From: Hyperoodon ampullatus
Taxonomy: Eukaryota > Chordata > Mammalia > Artiodactyla > Ziphiidae
Assembly: GCA_949752795.1 (NCBI GenBank)
Contig: CATKHW010000556.1
Span: 62,001-126,000, forward strand
Direction of reading: 5' to 3'
Length of the DNA stretch: 64,000 nt
The notes under the pieces are model-generated. The model was not told the DNA's origin and searched no databases. It was given only the letters and a program-made list of their open reading frames with translations. The position numbers were made by a program, and so were the translations under genes. Below, piece after piece: positions 59,132 through 64,000 of this stretch; the first letter of the stretch is position 1, and every line of letters starts with the position of its first letter.

Positions 59132-60871
59132 CTGAAGGAATTGTAAAGAATTTCCCAGTTTTTTTTGTTTTGTTTTTGAAATTCCTTTTTATAGTCGGTT
59201 TGAACTGATTCTCGCTGCCATGTTTATGCCAGTCTAGACACACTTGATTCCCTTACGGAGACATATCAATAAATAGGTTTTAAGATTCTTACTAGTCAGA
59301 TATATTCCTCTGCGGGAAATATGGGGTTTTGAGTCCCTTTCACTGAGGAAGGTGTAGGTCTTGTCTATTCCATAGTTGGTTTTTGGAATGGTACCTGTGC
59401 TTATATCAAACTCTGGTTTTATGCATCACCCCACCTCTCCTTCCCCCTTAAGCAGGCATAAGAGTGTTTTCTAAATGTGAGACACTGTTCTCTTTCCTAA
59501 CTCAGTTCAAGTGTAGCCATGTTTACAGGATCTTCATAAGTGATAACTTATGATAAGTTTCTTTTTCTCTGTGACTTATTTCACTTAGAATCATCGTACC
59601 TGAATCCACCCATTTTGCTGCTACTGGTCTTATGACATTGATTTCATGGCTGAGGGATATTCCATCGTACGTAAGTACCACAATTTTTTGAACCAATTTT
59701 ATATTTCCTGGGATATTTAAGGTGTACCCAAGTTGAGGTCCTTGTAAGCAGTGCAGCCCTAAATTTTGGGGTGGCTCTGTCTTATTGATTTTCAGTTTTT
59801 CCCAGGTATATTCCCTAGACTGGAAGTGCCCTTGGCTCTGTAGCTCTGTTGTTTACTTGTTTTAGGGAACACAATGCACTCCTCCAGAGAGGCAGTTGGC
59901 AATTTACATCCCGCCCATCAGCATAACAAGGCTCCCTGTTCTCCAGGGCCTGTCTTGCCTTTCTGGTTTTTACACATTTTCTGGATGTCCCTTTTGACCG
60001 GTGGGAAGTGATACTTCTTTGTAGTGCAGATTTGCATTGCCCGCTTGCTTGCTTGGCCAAAAAGGGCGTATGCGTTTTCTCCTGAATATATTCAGGAGAA
60101 AACGCATACGCCCTTTTTGGCCAAGTGCATCATTGTCGAAGTTGTGCCCCTCTTCCTGTGCTTTAAAGGCGATTCCAACGTACCTCTTGAAATCTGTTTC
60201 CTGCTATTCTGCCTCGCTTTCAAGTCCGCCTCGTTGCCTTCCCTCAACAGATTTTTGGACGATAGTTGTCCTTTATTACTCGGCCAGTTTGTGAATTGCT
60301 GTGCCCCTGAGCTCCATTTTTCAACTCGTTTTTGGTGAGCTGACCGCAAGTCCAAAATTTTGGTTCAGGATCTATACTGATTCCCGCTGGGTGGTTGAGA
60401 CTTTGGTTAATTCTTCTTCCTGCCGGGAAATTACAGTGATATGTGCCTGTCCAAATGCCTAACAGCTACTCTCTCATTGGTTCTCCCTCTTCCCTTTCAT
60501 CCTCTGCCAAATTGGCAACCTGTGCGAACCAGGAGGTTAAAGGGGCTGTCTCTCCAAGTTGGGAGGTTGATAATAAAGCAGATGGAAAGTCAAACCGGAG
60601 CACCAGGAGAGGGACTATTCGTTGAGTTTTAGAAACCTTTCGTATTCACAGTGTGTCCGTTCTCTAGGATTCCCGTACATGTTATATCTGTAGTAATATT
60701 CCCTTCAACCTGGAGAGTTGGGACCCATGGAATGTGTGCCATGCATTATTGCTTTAAAGGGTCTGCATTTGCTCACCCAATCTCACCAATCCTCTCAGTC
60801 CCAAGTGTCCAGCCTTATGCCACATCCAGCTGTCATTGTAGATAGGGTCATTTCAGGTTTCATCAGAGACC
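59132..60871 (+). repeat. Satellite monomer 35 (1740 bp)
   Basis: The start resembles monomer 2: TTTTGTTTTTG (AATAAA lost, one extra T) and CCATGTTTATGCC, with private AGTCGGTTTGAACTG and GGAATGGTACC. It then carries type-A marks (AACCAATTTTATAT, GGCTCTGTCTTATTG). Palindrome 60052-60125 is perfect. Confidence 0.96.
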
Positions 60872-62610
60872 CTGAAGGAATTGTAAAGAATTTCCCAGTT
60901 TTTTTGTTTTATTTTTGAAATTCCTTTTTATAGTGGGTTTGAGCTGATTCTCGCTGCCATATTTATCCCAGTCTAGACACACTTGATTCCCTTATGGAGA
61001 CATATCAATACGTAGCTTTTAAGATTCTTACTAGTCAGATATATTCCTCTGCGGGAAATATGGGGTTTTGAGTCCCTTTCACTGAGGAAGGTGTAGGTCT
61101 TGTCTATTCCATAGTTGGTTTTTGGAACGGTACCTGTGCTTATATCAAACTCTGGTTTTATGCATCACCCCACCTCTCCTTCCCCCTTAAGCAGGCATAA
61201 GAGTGTTTTCTAAATGTGAGACACTGTTCTCTTTCCTAACTCAGTTCAAGTGTAGCCATGTTTACAGGATCTTCATAAGTGATATCTTATGATAAGTTTC
61301 TTTTTCTGTGTGACTTATTTCACTTAGAATCATCGTACCTGAATCCACCCATTTTGCTGCTACTGGTCTTATGACATTGATTTCATGGCTGAGGGATATT
61401 CCATCGTACGTAAGTACCCCAATTTTTTGAACCATTTTTATATTTCCTGGGATATTTAAGGTGTACCCAAGTTGAGGTCCTTGTAAGCAGTGCAGCCCTA
61501 AATTTTGGGGTGGCTGTGTCTTTTTGATTTTCAGTTTTCCCAAGGTATATTCCCTAGACTGGAAGTGCCCTTGGCTCTGTAGCTCTGTTGTTTACTTGTT
61601 TTAGGGAACACAATGCACTCCTCCAGAGAGGCAGTTGGCAATTTACATCCCGCCCATCAGCATAACAAGGCTCCCTGTTCTCCAGGGCCTGTCTTGCCTT
61701 TCTGGTTTTTACACATTTTGTGGATGTCCCTTTTGACCGGTGGGAAGTGATACTTCTTTGTAGTGCAGATTTGCATTGCCCGCTTGCTTGCTTGGCCAAA
61801 AAGGGCGTATGCGTTTTCTCCTGAATATATTCAGGAGAAAACGCATACGCCCTTTTTGGCCAAGTGCATCATTGTCGAAGTTGTGCCCCTCTTCCTGTGC
61901 TTTAAAGGCGATTCCAACGTACCTCTTGAAATCTGTTTCCTGCTATTCTGCCTCGCTTTCAAGTCCGCCTCGTTGCCTTCCCTCAACAGATTTTTGGACG
62001 ATAGTTGTCCTTTATTACTCGGCCAGTTTGTGAATTGCTGTGCCCCTGAGCTCCATTTTTCAACTCGTTTTTGGTGAGCTGACCGCAAGTCCAAAATTTT
62101 GGTTCAGGATCTATACTGATTCCCGGTGGGTGGCTGAGACTTTGGTTAATTCTTCTTCCTGCCGGGAAATTACAGTGATATGTGCCTGTCCAAATGCCTA
62201 ACAGCTACTCTCTCATTGGTTCTCCCTCTTCCCTTTCATCCTCTGCCAAATTGGCAACCTGTGCGAACCAGGAGGTTAAAGGGGCTGTCTCTCCAAGTTG
62301 GGAGGTTGATAATAAAGCAGATGGAAAGTCAAACCGGAGCACCAGGAGAGGGACTATTCGTTGAGTTTTAGAAACCTTTCGTATTCACAGTGTGTCCGTT
62401 CTCTAGGATTCCCGTACATGTTATATCTGTAGTAATATTCCCTTCAACCTGGAGAGTTGGGACCCATGGAATGTGTGCCATGCATTATTGCTTTAAAGGG
62501 TCTGCATTTGCTCACCCAATCTCACCAATCCTCTCAGTCCCAAGTGTCCAGCCTTATGCCACATCCAGCTGTCATTGTAGATAGGGTCATTTCAGGTTTC
62601 ATCAGAGACC
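60872..62610 (+). repeat. Satellite monomer 36 (1739 bp)
   Basis: CTTATGGAGAC, ACGTAGCTTTTAAG, GTACCCCAATTT near 61416 and GTGCCTGTCC; otherwise standard. Palindrome 61791-61864. Confidence 0.97.
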
Positions 62611-64000
62611 CTGAAGGAATTGTAAAGAATTTCCCAGTTTTTTTGTTTTATTTTTGAAATTCCTTTTTATAGTGGGTTTGAGCTGATTCTCGCTGCCATA
62701 TTTATCCCAGTCTAGACACACTTGATTCCCTTACGGAGACATATCAATACGTAGCTTTTAAGATTCTTACTAGTCAGATATATTCCTCTGCGGGAAATAT
62801 GGGGTTTTGAGTCCCTTTCACTGAGGAAGGTGTAGGTCTTGTCTATTCCATAGTTGGTTTTTGGAACGGTACCTGTGCTTATATCAAACTCTGGTTTTAT
62901 GCATCACCCCACCTCTCCTTCCCCCTTAAGCAGGCATAAGAGTGTTTTCTAAATGTGAGACACTGTTCTCTTTCCTAACTCAGTTCAAGTGTAGCCATGT
63001 TTACAGGATCTTCATAAGTGATATCTTATGATAAGTTTCTTTTTCTGTGTGACTTATTTCACTTAGAATCATCGTACCTGAATCCACCCATTTTGCTGCT
63101 ACTGGTCTTATGACATTGATTTCATGGCTGAGGGATATTCCATCGTACGTAAGTACCACAATTTTTTGAACCATTTATATATTTCCTGGGATATTTAAGG
63201 TGTACCCAAGTTGAGGTCCTTGTAAGCAGTGCAGCCCTAAATTTTGGGGTGGCTGTGTCTTTTTGATTTTCAGTTTTCCCAAGGTATATTCCCTAGACTG
63301 GAAGTGCCCTTGGCTCTGTAGCTCTGTTGTTTACTTGTTTTAGGGAACACAATGCACTCCTCCAGAGAGGCAGTTGGCAATTTACATCCCGCCCATCAGC
63401 ATAACAAGGCACCCTGTTCTCCAGGGCCTGTCTTGACTTTCTGGTTTTTACACATTTTGTGGATGTCCCTTTTGACTGGTGGGAAGTGATACTTCTTTGT
63501 AGTGCAGATTTGCATTGCCCGCTTGCTTCCTTGGCCAAAAAGGGCGTATGCGTTTTCTCCTGAATATATTCAGGAGAAAACACATACGCCCTTTTTGGCC
63601 AAGTGCATCATTGTCGAAGTTGTGCCCCTCTTCCTGTGCTTTAAAGGCGATTCCAACGTACCTCTTGAAATCTGTTTCCTGCTATTCTGCCTCACTTTCA
63701 AGTCCGCCTCGTTGCCTTCCCTCAACAGATTTTTGGACGATAGTTGTCCTTTATTACTTGGCCAGTATGTGCATTGCTGTGCCCCTGAGCTCCATTTTTC
63801 AACTCTTTTTTGTTGAGCTGACCGCAAGTTCAAAATTTTGGTTCAGGATCTATACTGATTCCCGGTGGGTGGCTGAGACTTTGGTTAATTCTTCTTCCTG
63901 CTGGGAAATTACAGTGATATGTGCCCGTCCAAATGCCTAACAGCTACTCTCTCATTGGTTCTCCCTCTTCCCTTTCATCCTCTGCCAAATTGGCAACCTG
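62611..64000 (+). repeat. Satellite monomer 37 (partial, 1390 bp, cut by the window end)
   Basis: ACGTAGCTTTTAAG, CCATTTATATATTT near 63172, TTGACTTTCTGG, GCTTCCTTGGCC and the ACACATACG arm in palindrome 63530-63603. Several private changes cluster at 63750-63835 (ACTTGGCCAGTATGTGCATT, CAACTCTTTTTTGTTGAG, CAAGTTCAAAA). Confidence 0.96.

Larger units (their letters stand above)
1..64000 (+). repeat. Tandem satellite array, 1739-bp unit (probable common cetacean satellite)
   Basis: The motif CTGAAGGAATTG recurs at 1, 1743, 3479, 5218, 6957, 8696 and so on to 62611, nearly always 1739 bp apart and always in one orientation. Monomers differ by a small number of substitutions and rare short indels. 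KpnI (GGTACC), XbaI (TCTAGA) and SpeI (ACTAGT) sites each recur about once per unit, so a digest ladder is expected. Both window ends lie inside the array, so its true extent is unknown. The length near 1.75 kb and the L1-derived content fit the common cetacean satellite as I remember it from the literature; the species assignment is inference. No open frame looks like a functional gene, because every frame recurs with the monomer period. Confidence 0.97.

Noticed and set aside
1..64000. CENP-B box (TTCG-N4-A-N2-CGGG) that would mark a centromeric satellite
   Set aside because: Candidate TTCG sites (TTCGTTGAG, TTCGTATTC) and CCCG sites lack the required A and CGGG spacing on either strand of the reference monomer.
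1..64000. A bacterial or phage accessory system hidden in the window
   Set aside because: No prokaryotic gene organisation exists: no long open frames, no ribosome-binding patterns, and full mammalian L1-derived tandem periodicity.

Overview
The whole window is one uninterrupted head-to-tail satellite DNA array. Anchored on the motif CTGAAGGAATTG, it holds 36 complete monomers and one partial monomer. The modal length is 1739 bp, and observed lengths run from 1734 to 1744 bp. All copies point the same way. I see no single-copy sequence, host gene, RNA gene, CRISPR array, inserted element or array edge. The many short open frames recur at the monomer period and are by-products of the repeat.

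Organism: the monomer carries a decayed LINE-1 (L1) 3' end in antisense, namely the ORF2 C-terminal region, a 3'UTR-like stretch and a terminal AATAAA plus A-rich tail read on the minus strand. A tandem unit of about 1.75 kb built from L1 matches what I recall of the 'common cetacean satellite' of whale heterochromatin. From memory, that repeat is about 1.75 kb in most cetaceans and shortened to about 1.58 kb in oceanic dolphins. I therefore infer a cetacean, probably not a delphinid. This rests on unit length and L1 content, not on a database match.

Monomer layout (offsets from each monomer start): 1-26 is AT-rich lead-in. 27-48 holds the minus-strand A-rich tail and AATAAA. About 49-390 is 3'UTR-like. 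About 391-1223 is the antisense ORF2 C-terminal relic, interrupted at 920-993 by a perfect 74-bp palindrome with no spacer. 1224-1739 is of unassigned origin.

Layout along the window: 1-740 is standard sequence. About 740-2175 is a divergent island, close to one monomer long. About 2.2-38 kb is a very homogeneous zone with dimeric higher-order patterns (3478 bp) and a recently duplicated variant pair at 30.5-34.0 kb. From about 40.0 kb a different variant set appears, arranged as a trimeric higher-order repeat (about 5216 bp, clearest at 40.0-50.4 kb) and decaying into chimeric monomers up to 64 kb. Most diagnostic variants are CpG-to-TpG/CpA changes, as expected for methylated heterochromatin.

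Nothing here acts as a gene system. The features of interest are the palindrome fixed in the unit, its apparent origin by inverted duplication of an L1-derived arm, a copy with a deletion exactly at its centre, and the dimer-to-trimer switch.
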